Shown here: one piece after another, positions 27,500 to 35,065 of the stretch
Numbering within the stretch: the first letter of the stretch is position 1
Layout of the letters: each line of letters starts with the position of its first letter
NCBI RefSeq assembly: GCF_002355435.1
Contig: NZ_AP017313.1
Coordinates: forward strand, 3,286,001 to 3,350,000
Direction: 5' to 3'
DNA: 64,000 bases
Origin: Mucilaginibacter gotjawali
Lineage (GTDB): Bacteria > Bacteroidota > Bacteroidia > Sphingobacteriales > Sphingobacteriaceae
Made by a program: the position numbers and the translations under genes
Notes under the pieces: generated by a model
What the model was told of the DNA's origin: nothing
Database searches by the model: none
What the model saw: the letters and a program-made list of their open reading frames with translations, nothing else

Positions 27500-29146
27500 A
27501 TGTTAAAGTATCATCATATAAAACAACATACAGCCATAGTAATTGCTACGGTCTTCATTACAGCAATTCTTGCGTCCTGTACCAAGAATTTTCAAAAAGA
27601 AAATGCTACTTATAGTGGCCCCGCATCAGCAACACTGTCACAGCTTTATACTGGCATTGGGGCTAACTTAGATCGCGCGGCTGACATAGGCGACAACGCC
27701 GAGGCAAGATGGCTATACCCTATTACACAATTAGGCGCGGTATATGCCGTATCTGATTTTGGCTTCGAAGAGAACCAAAACTGGCAATTATTCTACGCAA
27801 ACTTGCCTGCCATGAATCAAATGCTCAGTACAATGCAATCAAGCCCTGATTCTGCCTCCTATATCAACGCCGAAGGCATGGTAAAGGTGCTTAGGGCGTA
27901 CCAGGCGCTGGAGTTATCAAATACTTATGGCGACATGCCTTATTTCAAAGCCGGCCGGGCATTCTCCGGTTCTACTGCTGATCTTAAAGTACCTTTTGAT
28001 AAACAACAGGCCATCTATTTATCCTGTTTAAGCGACCTGGCATGGGCTGTTAACCATTTTAATACCACCAGCACTACCCAGTTTACGTTTGGTTCCGAGT
28101 TTCTTTTAGGGAATAATATTGCGCAATGGAAAGCATTTGCTAATTCGCTGCGTTTACGTTACGCACTTACCATGTACGACAAAGACAATACGGATGCCGG
28201 CCCAATAATAGCCGACGCACTCACCAAACCCTTATTAACTGACCCGGTTGCAGATGTAGTTGGCCTCAGCCAGGCAAATGTTCCTGATATATCCTTTGAT
28301 ATAGACGGGGCCGGCAGAGCTTTCTTTTTTCGCCAGGAGAGCCGTGCAAGGATGGGGAGTACCCTTTGGAACTTATTGAGCGACGATAACACCGATAGCG
28401 GAATATTCGATCTGAGGGCAACCATATATTTCGAAAAAAACGGAAACGGTGAATGGGCGCCGTATCCGCAAAACCCGGTTACCCCGATATCTGATGGCGG
28501 CGATCCATATAATACCAAGAGAGATCCTGCCAACGATGGTTGGGGGGCGCCGGCCTACAAGGCAGGCAATTTATATTCAGATTATAACTATTACTGGGGA
28601 CGTGATGGAAATATCTCCGGATCAACCGGCGCATGCCCTGAAATATTTATGTCGGCAGCGGAAACCTACTTTTTGAAAGCTGAGGCCTATGCCAGAGGTG
28701 CTGGCGTTGCGCAAAATAGCGCTGCGGCAAAAAGCGCATACATATCAGGAGTAACAGCATCGCTTACTTTTTGGAAAAATATGGCTTTTAATTCCTCAGT
28801 TTGGGTAGAAAATAAACCCGCATCGGCTACGCCAACCAGTACTGAAATCAGCGCGGTGTTAACCAATCCTAAAGCTGCCTGGGATGCTAACAATGCACTT
28901 AACCTGATCTACGCGCAGGAATGGATAGACCTGTTTCGCCAGCCTTGGGTAGCCTGGGCATTATTGAGGAGAACAGGTGGAGCTACACCTATGGATCAGA
29001 GCAATCCGGCAGGATATAAACAAAACTATGGCAGCCTGCAACGCTACCAATATCCGTCCGATGAACAACTTTTAAATAATGCCAACTGGAAGATAGCCAC
29101 AGGAGGCTCAGATCTTACAAGCACCAAAATATGGATAGCGAAATAA
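27500..29146 (+). CDS. SusD/RagB family nutrient-binding lipoprotein
   Basis: A 548-residue surface lipoprotein with lipobox ILASC. It is of the SusD-like_2 type with TPR-like helices: AEGMVKVLRAYQALELSNTYGDMPYF, QWKAFANSLRLRYALTMY, PEIFMSAAETYFLKAEAYARG and the late QEWIDLFRQPWVAWALLRRTG. SusD proteins cap the SusC barrel and capture substrate. It starts 32 bp after the SusC stop and is followed by a strong terminator, which ends the sigma/anti-sigma/SusC/SusD unit. Confidence 0.95.
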   Translation: MLKYHHIKQHTAIVIATVFITAILASCTKNFQKENATYSGPASATLSQLYTGIGANLDRAADIGDNAEARWLYPITQLGAVYAVSDFGFEENQNWQLFYANLPAMNQMLSTMQSSPDSASYINAEGMVKVLRAYQALELSNTYGDMPYFKAGRAFSGSTADLKVPFDKQQAIYLSCLSDLAWAVNHFNTTSTTQFTFGSEFLLGNNIAQWKAFANSLRLRYALTMYDKDNTDAGPIIADALTKPLLTDPVADVVGLSQANVPDISFDIDGAGRAFFFRQESRARMGSTLWNLLSDDNTDSGIFDLRATIYFEKNGNGEWAPYPQNPVTPISDGGDPYNTKRDPANDGWGAPAYKAGNLYSDYNYYWGRDGNISGSTGACPEIFMSAAETYFLKAEAYARGAGVAQNSAAAKSAYISGVTASLTFWKNMAFNSSVWVENKPASATPTSTEISAVLTNPKAAWDANNALNLIYAQEWIDLFRQPWVAWALLRRTGGATPMDQSNPAGYKQNYGSLQRYQYPSDEQLLNNANWKIATGGSDLTSTKIWIAK

Positions 29147-29203
29147 AGTATTCGTCAATCTGCAGGTGTATTTGTTAATACATTAACTGATCATACGCAA
29201 ACC

Positions 29204-29232
29204 AATAAGCCCGGAAATTTTCCGGGCTTATT
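29204..29232 (+). terminator. Terminator of the SusC/SusD unit
   Basis: A 14-bp perfect inverted repeat (AATAAGCCCGGAAA / TTTCCGGGCTTATT) with almost no spacer, followed by TTGTTTT. It is 58 bp after the SusD stop. Confidence 0.9.
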
Positions 29233-29282
29233 TTGTTTTGGAAGGATTTTTACTTTTAGGTAGATAGAAAGCAGATATTAAA

Positions 29283-29328
29283 GCGTCCGTCCGAAAGTTG
29301 CCTAAGGCTGATGTGGACATGCGGACGC
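29283..29328 (+). repeat. 46-bp palindromic repeat, copy 1
   Basis: Starts GCGTCCGTCC and ends GGACATGCGGACGC. The core from GTCCGTCC to GCGGAC is 42 bp. It is one of six related copies that occur only between 29.2 and 35.8 kb in this window. Confidence 0.7.
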
Positions 29329-29335
29329 AAAAAAA

Positions 29336-29428
29336 TTGAATATCGAACACCCAATGCCCAATTTTGAATAACGAAGTAAGCATTTCGACATTCGGCGTTG
29401 GACATTCCTTATCCGATATTCAAATCAA
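29336..29428. repeat. Long imperfect inverted repeat (GAATATCG type)
   Basis: TTGAATATCG (left) is matched by CGATATTCAA (right), with further pairing of AATG-CCAA and CGAA blocks inside. It resembles the palindromic intergenic repeats scattered through Sphingobacteriaceae and Flavobacteriia genomes. Confidence 0.55.
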
Positions 29429-29447
29429 TCCAAACTTAATCCCCTGT

Positions 29448-30221
29448 TTATACCATCTCCTCTGCCCCTACCTTGCTCATTTGCTTTAATAAAAACCCCG
29501 GCGCCAGCCTGCTCATCACCCTGATGATGCGTGCCATGCCGGGATAGATCTCATAAGTATCGTTTTGCAGGCCTTTTATGGCTACATCAATCAGCTTTAC
29601 CGGATCCATCAGCATTTTATCGTCAAAATCATTCAGGCCTTTAAATTTATCATTTAACGGTGTGCCTGAACCGGGTGCTATCAACTCGAATACTTTTATC
29701 CCGGTATTTTTTAGCTGTACCCTTAATGATTTGGTGTACGACCGCAAACCCGATTTGGTGGCCCCGTAAACCGGCGAAATAGGGAATGGCGCCAAAGCTA
29801 TGCCCGAGGTAACATTTAAAATAGCCGCGTTTTTTTGTTTTTTAAGATGCGGCAAAAAGGCCTGCACCATACGGATGGGGCCCATCAGGTTGATCTCCAC
29901 CTCGCGGGTAATATCATTAAGGCCGATAGGCGGATCCTGCAGGTTGATCTTGCGCATTTCGCCGGCATTGTTGATGAGGATATTCAACGCAGGGAATTGT
30001 TGGATAACCTCCTTAAAAAGGGCTGCTATGGCTTCCGGGTCGCTTACGTCGCTTTTAAAGGTGTGGATGCCTGGTAATTTCTTCCGGGTTTCCTCCAGTT
30101 TTGCCTGGTTACGGCCGGTAATGATAACCGTATTGCCCAATGCCAGCAGGCGGTTGGCAAATTCGAACCCGAAGCCGCTGGTGCCGCCGGTAATGAGTAT
30201 AGTGTTATTGCTGAGTTCCAT
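29448..30221 (-). CDS. Short-chain dehydrogenase/reductase (SDR)
   Basis: A 257-residue classical SDR similar to DltE-like oxidoreductases. It has the Rossmann TGGTSGFG loop (11-18), TGRN after beta-2 (favouring NADP), the NNAG motif (84-87) and the catalytic Ser139, Tyr152 and Lys156 (YGATK). The substrate is unknown. It is divergent from the AraC regulator, which starts about 210 bp away, so it is the likely target of that regulator. Confidence 0.93.
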   Translation of the reverse strand: MELSNNTILITGGTSGFGFEFANRLLALGNTVIITGRNQAKLEETRKKLPGIHTFKSDVSDPEAIAALFKEVIQQFPALNILINNAGEMRKINLQDPPIGLNDITREVEINLMGPIRMVQAFLPHLKKQKNAAILNVTSGIALAPFPISPVYGATKSGLRSYTKSLRVQLKNTGIKVFELIAPGSGTPLNDKFKGLNDFDDKMLMDPVKLIDVAIKGLQNDTYEIYPGMARIIRVMSRLAPGFLLKQMSKVGAEEMV

Positions 30222-30320
30222 TGTTTTTTATCTTAAAATTTGATGATGTAAAGGTATGGGCAGCTTAAGCCAGCCGGTTTGCACAATTCAATCCATTGTT
30301 TATCATATTCAAATATGACC

Positions 30321-30350
30321 TTGGTTTAACAGGCGGATGCAGTATATTTG
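30321..30350 (+). promoter_or_regulatory. Promoter of the AraC regulator gene
   Basis: A -33 TTG (30321-30323) and an exact -7 TATATTTG (30343-30350) are 19 bp apart. It would give a leader of about 77 nt to the ATG at 30434. Confidence 0.55.
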
Positions 30351-30433
30351 ATTGGTTGCTTATGATGGTCAGTAAATCTGAATGTTTATCAAATTCAATT
30401 ATCGTCGGAAGTAACCTCCTTAATCATCACCCT

Positions 30434-31375
30434 ATGCAAACCATCTCTGTCGACGAATTTTATAAAGAAATAGCTGTTAAAACCAACGGCACTATTGAAT
30501 CACTTTTACCTGACGGGATAAACAGGGAGATCGGCCATTTTAATATTTTCAACTTTGAGGATATTATCCCAAAGATAAAAGCCGACCCCAACCACATGCC
30601 CTATAACCGCCGGGCCTATTATAAAATAAGCCTGGTACGCGGCCGCAACGTGGCCGAATATGCCGACAAGACCATTTATATTGAAAAGAATGCCCTGGTA
30701 TTTGCCACACCCAAAATCCCCTATAACTGGGTACCGCAGGATGATAACCAGAAGGGCTGCTTTTGCATATTTACCGGCGATTTTTTGCTGCCCTCAAAAA
30801 GCGGCGCTATTTTGGATGAGTTGCCGATCTTTCGCCCCGGTGGTGTGCCTGTTTTCCAGGTGAGCGACGAGGTGGCCGATGAGGCACTGCTGCTGTTTAA
30901 AAAGATGCAGACCGAAATTGCCTCTAACTACCTGTACAAGTACGACCTGATCCGCAATTACGTAATGGAGCTGATCCACTACGGCCAGAAGCTGGAGCCT
31001 ATTACCACCTATAATACCGCCCACAATGCTTCGGCAAGGGTGTCGTCGCTGTTTATTGAACTGCTTGAGCGGCAGTTCCCCATCGCATCGCCGGGGCAAA
31101 AGGTTACCCTGCGCACCGCCAGCGATTATGCCGACCGCTTAGCCGTACACAGCAACCACCTCAACAAAGTTTTAAAAGATACCACCGGCAAAACCACTAC
31201 CGAACACATCAGCAGCCGCCTGGTACAGGAAGCCAGGATCCTGTTAAAGCAAACCGACTGGAACATCTCCGAAATTGCCTACAGCCTGGGCTTTGAACAG
31301 CTCTCGCATTTCTCCAATTTCTTTAAAAAGCAAACCAGCCTGTCGCCGGGCGAAGTGCGAAGTTTAGCGGGGTGA
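30434..31375 (+). CDS. AraC family transcriptional regulator
   Basis: A 313-residue regulator from the ATG at 30434 (MQTISVDEFYKEIA). The open frame reaches back to 30296, but that extension lies over the promoter. The N-terminal cupin-like sensor (about 20-180) is followed by the C-terminal AraC domain (about 215-310). The two helix-turn-helix motifs are LAVHSNHLNKVLKDTTGKT and ISEIAYSLGFEQLSHFSNFFKK, the second being the strong family signature. It is divergent from the SDR gene and probably controls it. The effector cannot be told. Confidence 0.93.
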   Translation: MQTISVDEFYKEIAVKTNGTIESLLPDGINREIGHFNIFNFEDIIPKIKADPNHMPYNRRAYYKISLVRGRNVAEYADKTIYIEKNALVFATPKIPYNWVPQDDNQKGCFCIFTGDFLLPSKSGAILDELPIFRPGGVPVFQVSDEVADEALLLFKKMQTEIASNYLYKYDLIRNYVMELIHYGQKLEPITTYNTAHNASARVSSLFIELLERQFPIASPGQKVTLRTASDYADRLAVHSNHLNKVLKDTTGKTTTEHISSRLVQEARILLKQTDWNISEIAYSLGFEQLSHFSNFFKKQTSLSPGEVRSLAG

Positions 31376-31475
31376 TGGGGTATCAGGTTGTCTGAACTAT
31401 GATTCGTAGGATTAATGGATTGGTAGGATGACTGTCAGCAGGTGAAATAGTATGTGATATAAGCGTGGTTCCGCA

Positions 31476-31499
31476 TCCCGGTTTGTGGGTGACAATATC
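31476..31499 (-). repeat. TTGGTG hairpin repeat, degenerate copy
   Basis: GTTTGTGGGTGACAATATCA resembles the copy at 31601 with several substitutions. The neighbouring GCATCCC and GGCGC/GGTAC flanks are also alike, so it is a decayed member. Confidence 0.4.
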
Positions 31500-31536
31500 A
31501 ACATAGGTACAAAATATTCAAGTCAGGTTTCTCGCC

Positions 31537-31560
31537 CTTGTTGGTGTTGTCACCAACAAG
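31537..31560 (+). repeat. TTGGTG hairpin repeat, copy A
   Basis: Perfect 10-bp arms (CTTGTTGGTG / CACCAACAAG) around a TTGT loop. Together with the inverted copy at 31601 and a 40-bp spacer it forms a two-hairpin unit. Confidence 0.7.
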
Positions 31561-31600
31561 TACCGATATCTGGGGAGGTAAGTGTAGTACAGCATCCCCG

Positions 31601-31624
31601 TTTGTTGGTGACAACACCAACAAA
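31601..31624 (-). repeat. TTGGTG hairpin repeat, copy B (inverted)
   Basis: Perfect 10-bp arms (TTTGTTGGTG / CACCAACAAA) around an ACAA loop, so it is the reverse orientation of copy A. The A-spacer-B arrangement is like a bacterial interspersed mosaic element. Confidence 0.7.
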
Positions 31625-31677
31625 GGCGCAAAACAAATCACCAAAGAATATTGAATTAAATATTAATAGCCCGTTTT

Positions 31678-31806
31678 TTCATTGCCGTTGGCTGAAGCCA
31701 ACGGATAAAGAGTAAATAGCTTTTTTGGCTTTAGCCGAACAATTATTGCGCTAAAGCCCGGTTATGTTAGCTAACTGTTCCGTCAGCTAAAGCAGACGGC
31801 AATGAA
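31678..31806. mobile_element. MITE-like element
   Basis: 129 bp bounded by imperfect 25-bp terminal inverted repeats that match at 19 of 25 positions; the outer TTCATTGCCGT is exact at both ends. The left arm contains a further palindrome (CCGTTGGCTGAAGCCAACGG). It encodes nothing. It lies between two TTGGTG hairpin units. A target duplication is not clear. Confidence 0.5.
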
Positions 31807-31816
31807 CCGTTTCGCC

Positions 31817-31840
31817 CTTGTTGGTGTTGTCACCAACAAG
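31817..31840 (+). repeat. TTGGTG hairpin repeat, copy C
   Basis: Identical to copy A over the whole hairpin, and the next 40 bp (TACCGATATCTG...GTAGTACAGCATCCCCGT) are nearly the same. The second hairpin of the unit is missing. Confidence 0.7.
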
Positions 31841-31911
31841 TACCGATATCTGAGGAGTTAAATGTAGTACAGCATCCCCGTATGAAGGGTTGGGTGTTTA
31901 TGGATTAGCAT

Positions 31912-31957
31912 CCGTCCGTCCACTCCTCCCCAACCCCACCCATGGACACGCGGACGA
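31912..31957 (+). repeat. 46-bp palindromic repeat, copy 2
   Basis: Starts CCGTCCGTCCAC and ends TGGACACGCGGACGA. The core from GTCCGTCC to GCGGAC is again 42 bp. Same orientation as copy 1. Confidence 0.65.
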
Positions 31958-31993
31958 TAAACCCCTCTTCCATCCTATCCCCAAAAAACAAAA

Positions 31994-32044
31994 GTACTGA
32001 CAAAACAGTGTCAGCACTTTATTCAAAATGGTGCTGTATCTTTG
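31994..32044 (+). promoter_or_regulatory. Promoter and operator-like palindrome before the RepA-like gene
   Basis: An exact -7 box TATCTTTG lies at 32037-32044. Upstream, GT-CTGAC and GTCAG-AC form an inverted repeat (31994-32018) with an 8-nt centre in the place of the -33 region, which suggests a repressor site. The leader to the ATG would be about 260 nt. Confidence 0.45.
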
Positions 32045-32085
32045 TATTATACATAACCTCCCCGGCTGGGTACAGCCACAAAAAA

Positions 32086-32131
32086 CTGTCCGCACGTCCA
32101 CAGCAACCTTAAGCCGGAAGTGGACGGACAG
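32086..32131 (-). repeat. 46-bp palindromic repeat, copy 3
   Basis: Starts CTGTCCGCACGTCCAC and ends GTGGACGGACAG; inverted relative to copy 1, to which it matches at about 31 of 46 positions. Core length 42 bp. Confidence 0.7.
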
Positions 32132-32313
32132 CTAAACAGATCAAAATGATCATACCAGGATGGCCATGCAGGTGGCTGTTCAAAACCTCTCTGTTAAAGA
32201 GGTTAAAGGGAGCGTATTTTCAAAAAAAACGCCATTTTTTTATCAGTAAATCAAGCTGTTAAGGCCTGATAAATTGCAATGGCCGCCATCGTAACCATTT
32301 AAATTAATATACT

Positions 32314-33372
32314 ATGTTACAAAACAACCAACCACAAACCGGGGATAATTCCCTTACCGAACATTTTGAACTGATCAGCGATGAATTAACTGCTGATATG
32401 GTGGACCCTGCTGAACTTTTAATCCTCAGTTCGGCCAATAACACCATGGTTAATTCGAGTAAACTGGATGTACCAAAAATGCTTTTTGATAAATTCTGGT
32501 TCGAGGGTGAGCTATGCATTCTTTTTGCGGATAGCAATCTTGGTAAATCCATTTTATCAACCCAAATAGCTAACAGCATAAGCAAAGGCGTAGCCATTAG
32601 CCCCTTTGCACTGGAAGCCGCAGCACAAACCGTAATTTACTTTGATTTTGAGCTGAGCGCCAAGCAGTTTGAATGCCGCTACTCCAACAATTACCAGGAT
32701 CATTACAAGTTTAACGACAACCTGTACCGTGCCGAACTGAACTACGACGCCGAATTGCCCGCCAGCTTTAAAACCTTTGATGATTACCTGATAGCCAGCC
32801 TGGAGTTTTGCATTACCGATATCAATGCCAGAATATTAATTATTGATAACCTTACCTACCTGCGATCAGACACCGAACAGGCCAAGGATGCAGCGCCGCT
32901 AATGAAACAACTGAAAGCCTTAAAGAAAAAATACGATTTATCCTTACTGGTACTGGCCCATACCCCTAAACGCGACCTCACCCAGCCTATCACCCTTAAC
33001 GATTTATCAGGCAGTAAAATGCTGATGAATTTTTGCGACAGCGCCTTTACCATTGGCGAAAGCAACATGGATAAAAGCCTGCGTTACCTTAAACAAATTA
33101 AACAGCGCAATACCGACCGCGTGTACGATTTCAGCAATGTATGCCTTTGCCGCATCAGCAAGCCGCATAATTTTTTAAAGTACGATTTTGTGGGTTATGG
33201 CAATGAGTTGGATCACATTAAAAAACATGGTGAGGCGTTGCGCAACGACGACATTGATACTGCGGTAAACCACCGGCTGCAGGGCTTGAGTTTAAGGGAT
33301 ATCGGCAAGGAAATGGGCATCTCGTTCCAAAAAGTTGACAGGCTGATAAAAGCTGCCGAAAAACGCGGATAA
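32314..33372 (+). CDS. RepA-like AAA family ATPase (hexameric helicase fold)
   Basis: A 352-residue cytoplasmic ATPase of the RecA/RepA type. A Walker A-like ADSNLGKS lies near residue 73, a Walker B ILIIDNLTYL near 175 and the sensor-type LLVLAHTPKR near 212. A DLSGSKMLMNFCDSAF region follows, and the protein ends in a helix-turn-helix (LSLRDIGKEMGISFQKVDRLIK). Such proteins pair with DUF6371/Toprim proteins on plasmids, integrative elements and phages of Bacteroidota, acting as helicase with primase in replication. Here the partner follows 218 bp downstream. No integrase or relaxase is in the window, so the module is probably a remnant. Confidence 0.82.
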   Translation: MLQNNQPQTGDNSLTEHFELISDELTADMVDPAELLILSSANNTMVNSSKLDVPKMLFDKFWFEGELCILFADSNLGKSILSTQIANSISKGVAISPFALEAAAQTVIYFDFELSAKQFECRYSNNYQDHYKFNDNLYRAELNYDAELPASFKTFDDYLIASLEFCITDINARILIIDNLTYLRSDTEQAKDAAPLMKQLKALKKKYDLSLLVLAHTPKRDLTQPITLNDLSGSKMLMNFCDSAFTIGESNMDKSLRYLKQIKQRNTDRVYDFSNVCLCRISKPHNFLKYDFVGYGNELDHIKKHGEALRNDDIDTAVNHRLQGLSLRDIGKEMGISFQKVDRLIKAAEKRG

Positions 33373-33379
33373 AAGCTTG

Positions 33380-33425
33380 CCGTCCGTCCTATTCCGGGGG
33401 GAAACTACTCCGGACGTGAGGACGG
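33380..33425 (+). repeat. 46-bp palindromic repeat, copy 4
   Basis: Starts GCCGTCCGTCC, 7 bp after the ATPase stop, and ends GTGAGGACGG. The core from GTCCGTCC to GAGGAC is 42 bp. More diverged in the middle than the other copies. Confidence 0.55.
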
Positions 33426-33600
33426 GGTTAGTTCATTAGTTCATTGGTTTAGTGGTCTGCTTCACCAGGTATATTCATTATTTATCGGACACCCCAAAAG
33501 ATCTATTAAACCATACAAAATCCCATCGGTAAATAATCCGCCACCTACCAATAAACTAATGAACCAGTGAACCAATGAACCAGTGAACCAATGAACCACA
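33426..33600. repeat. Inverted flanks and 16-bp tandem repeat
   Basis: The run at 33555-33598 is a tandem repeat of ATGAACCAGTGAACCA (two full units and a part, itself two 8-bp halves). The stretch at 33428-33455 (GTTAGTTCATTAGTTCATTG) is its approximate reverse complement. The whole interval could fold into a long stem. The tandem runs into the start of the DUF6371 gene. Confidence 0.6.
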
Positions 33601-34708
33601 CCCGATACACCCTCGAACCCTATAAAGGCCCTGCCAGCCGGTACCGGTGCCCCGGCTGCCTGCACCGGCAAAAACATTTACCAGATACATGGATACCGAA
33701 ACCAATGAATACCTGGCCGACGATGTTGGCCGCTGTAACCGGCAGGAAAAATGCGGTTACCACGTTACACCGCGGCAGTATTTTGCCGCTCACCCGGATA
33801 AACGCAAAGCATTTAAAGGAACAAATGACCAGGTTATCCGGTTTAATACCGTGCCTTTTTCGCTAATGCAAAGCACTTTAAAAGGGTATCAAAACAACCA
33901 TTTTACCCAATTTTTAGTAAAGCTGTTTGGCGAAGCCGTTACGGCCGGCCTTATTGAAAGGTACCGCATAGGCACATCAAAACACTGGCCCGGTGCAACC
34001 ATTTTTTGGCAGACAGACGCGCAGGACCGGGTGCGTACAGGTAAAATTATGCTGTACGATAAAAACACCGGCAAACGCGTTAAACAGCCTTATAACCATA
34101 TTGCATGGGTACACGGTTTGCTGCACAAGTCCGAAAGTCAGGAAAGTCGGAAAAGTCCGGAAGCAGCTGCAAATACAAATGCCCCGAATGTATCTCCAAA
34201 ACATCTTTCAAACTTCCTTCTCCGGCAATGCTTCTTCGGCGAACACCTGCTGGCGCTGGATCCTTTTAGTACTGTGGCGATTACCGAAAGCGAGAAAACC
34301 GCTATTATAGCCAGCTATTACTACCCCAAGTTCACCTGGCTGGCAGCAGGCAGCCTGGAAGGTTTAAGCCTTGGCAAATGCAGGGTGCTGAAGAATCGCC
34401 ATGTAGTGTTGTTCCCGGATATTAACGGCTATGCAAAATGGCATATCAAAGCACTGGAGCTGATCCGCGATATAGGTTCGGCAACGTTCAGGATAGATAA
34501 GCAACTGCTCCGCAGCGCCACCGCTGAAGATCGTAAAAACGGCATCGACATAGCCGACCTGCTTATCGACCCAAAACGAAACGAATGGGATTGGACGGAG
34601 GACAAAAACGTCCGCCCCTGTTCTGCCCCTGGGAGCCGGTGCAGGACGGACGCTATACCTGAACCAGGTATGATGACCTTAAGTGAGGTTGCTGAGGGCT
34701 GGGTTTAA
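33591..34708 (+). CDS. DUF6371 Toprim-like (primase-type) protein, frameshifted near the N-terminus
   Basis: The main frame (33647-34708) encodes about 350 residues with ETNEYLADDVGRCNRQEKCGYH, then a Toprim-like part with TVAITESEKTAIIASYY, LEGLSLGKCRVLK and VVLFPDINGYAKW. The true start is at ATG 33591 in another frame (NHTRYTLEPYKGPASRYRCPGC). The two join at an A5 run (33670-33674): one more A gives CPGCLHRQKTFTRYMDTET, which restores a CPGC...C(x5)C..H zinc ribbon. DUF6371 proteins act with RepA-like helicases in element replication. The coding part also carries two dispersed repeats (34128-34165 and 34608-34653). The gene looks decayed, or the base loss is a sequence error. Confidence 0.78.
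33670..33674 (+). other. Frameshift site in the DUF6371 gene
   Basis: A5 run at which the N-terminal zinc-ribbon frame and the main frame join if one A is added. Confidence 0.7.
34128..34165 (+). repeat. CCGAAAGTC-type repeat inside DUF6371 gene
   Basis: AGTCCGAAAGTCAGGAAAG and further GTCGGAAA/GTCCGG units, encoding the low-complexity stretch SESQESRKSPEAA. It shares 15 identical bases with the intergenic repeat at 16651. Confidence 0.5.
34608..34653 (-). repeat. 46-bp palindromic repeat, copy 5 (inside a gene)
   Basis: Starts ACGTCCGCCC and ends CAGGACGGACGC, with a 42-bp core. It lies within the last part of the DUF6371 coding region and encodes VRPCSAPGSRCRTDA, so it has been inserted near the C-terminus or overlaps a lost original end. 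Confidence 0.65.
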
Positions 34709-34731
34709 CCTACGCGGGCTATTTACACCCA

Positions 34732-34974
34732 TCATTTACTATGCGCTTTCAGCAATTCATCAAATAAGCGTTCGTGCACCAGGTAAAAGCCTTCAACAGA
34801 ATACGTTTTGGGGGGCTTGTTAACGTCCCACATCTTTACCGATTTATCTTTTTGATCTAAAAGAATACCGGCATAATCCTTATCCTTATAGGCAACTGCC
34901 GACTTGATTGCAGGCTCAATTACCTGCTTGTTGGTACAAATAAAATACACCTTACGGAAACAATACTTTGGCAT
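34732..34974 (-). CDS. Small protein of unknown function
   Basis: An 80-residue soluble protein (MPKYCFRKVYFICTNKQV...). No signal peptide, membrane helix or recognised motif. The middle has a charged LLDQKDKSVKMWDVNK turn followed by a SVEGFYLVHERLFDELLKA helix. It faces the DUF6371 gene and ends 23 bp from its stop. I do not recognise the family; the composition looks like a real protein rather than a shadow frame. Confidence 0.5.
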   Translation of the reverse strand: MPKYCFRKVYFICTNKQVIEPAIKSAVAYKDKDYAGILLDQKDKSVKMWDVNKPPKTYSVEGFYLVHERLFDELLKAHSK

Positions 34975-35065
34975 AGCGCCAAATTTATGCTAAAATTATT
35001 AGTAAATCAAAAGGTTTTTTTTAACAAATAAAATGCGCCTTACAGGCTTAGCCAGCAGCCTTTTG

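Larger units (their letters stand above)
29147..29447. other. Intergenic gap with three repeat structures
   Basis: This 301-bp gap between SusD and the SDR gene holds the SusD terminator, copy 1 of the 46-bp palindromic repeat and a long imperfect inverted repeat, each listed separately. No further gene is seen. Confidence 0.7.
31376..32313. other. 938-bp repeat-rich intergenic region
   Basis: No protein or RNA gene is seen. It holds four hairpins of the TTGGTG type, a MITE-like element, copies 2 and 3 of the 46-bp palindrome and the promoter region of the RepA-like ATPase, all listed separately. It marks the left side of the accessory region. Confidence 0.7.

Noticed and set aside
30296..30433. 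N-terminal extension of the AraC regulator (MFIIFKYDLG...)
   Set aside because: It overlaps a clean promoter (-33 TTG and -7 TATATTTG) and is not part of the usual domain; the ATG at 30434 fits better.
31485..31715. Plus-strand frame of 76 codons in the repeat cluster
   Set aside because: It is made of the TTGGTG hairpins and the start of the MITE-like element, with no protein-like composition.
31530..31885. CRISPR array
   Set aside because: The repeats are few, occur in both orientations, have unequal spacing and lie without cas genes.
33462..33677. Minus-strand frame of 71 codons with a hydrophobic stretch
   Set aside because: Its middle is the translation of the 16-bp tandem repeat (VHWFTGSLVHWF) and the rest overlaps the DUF6371 start, so it is a shadow frame.
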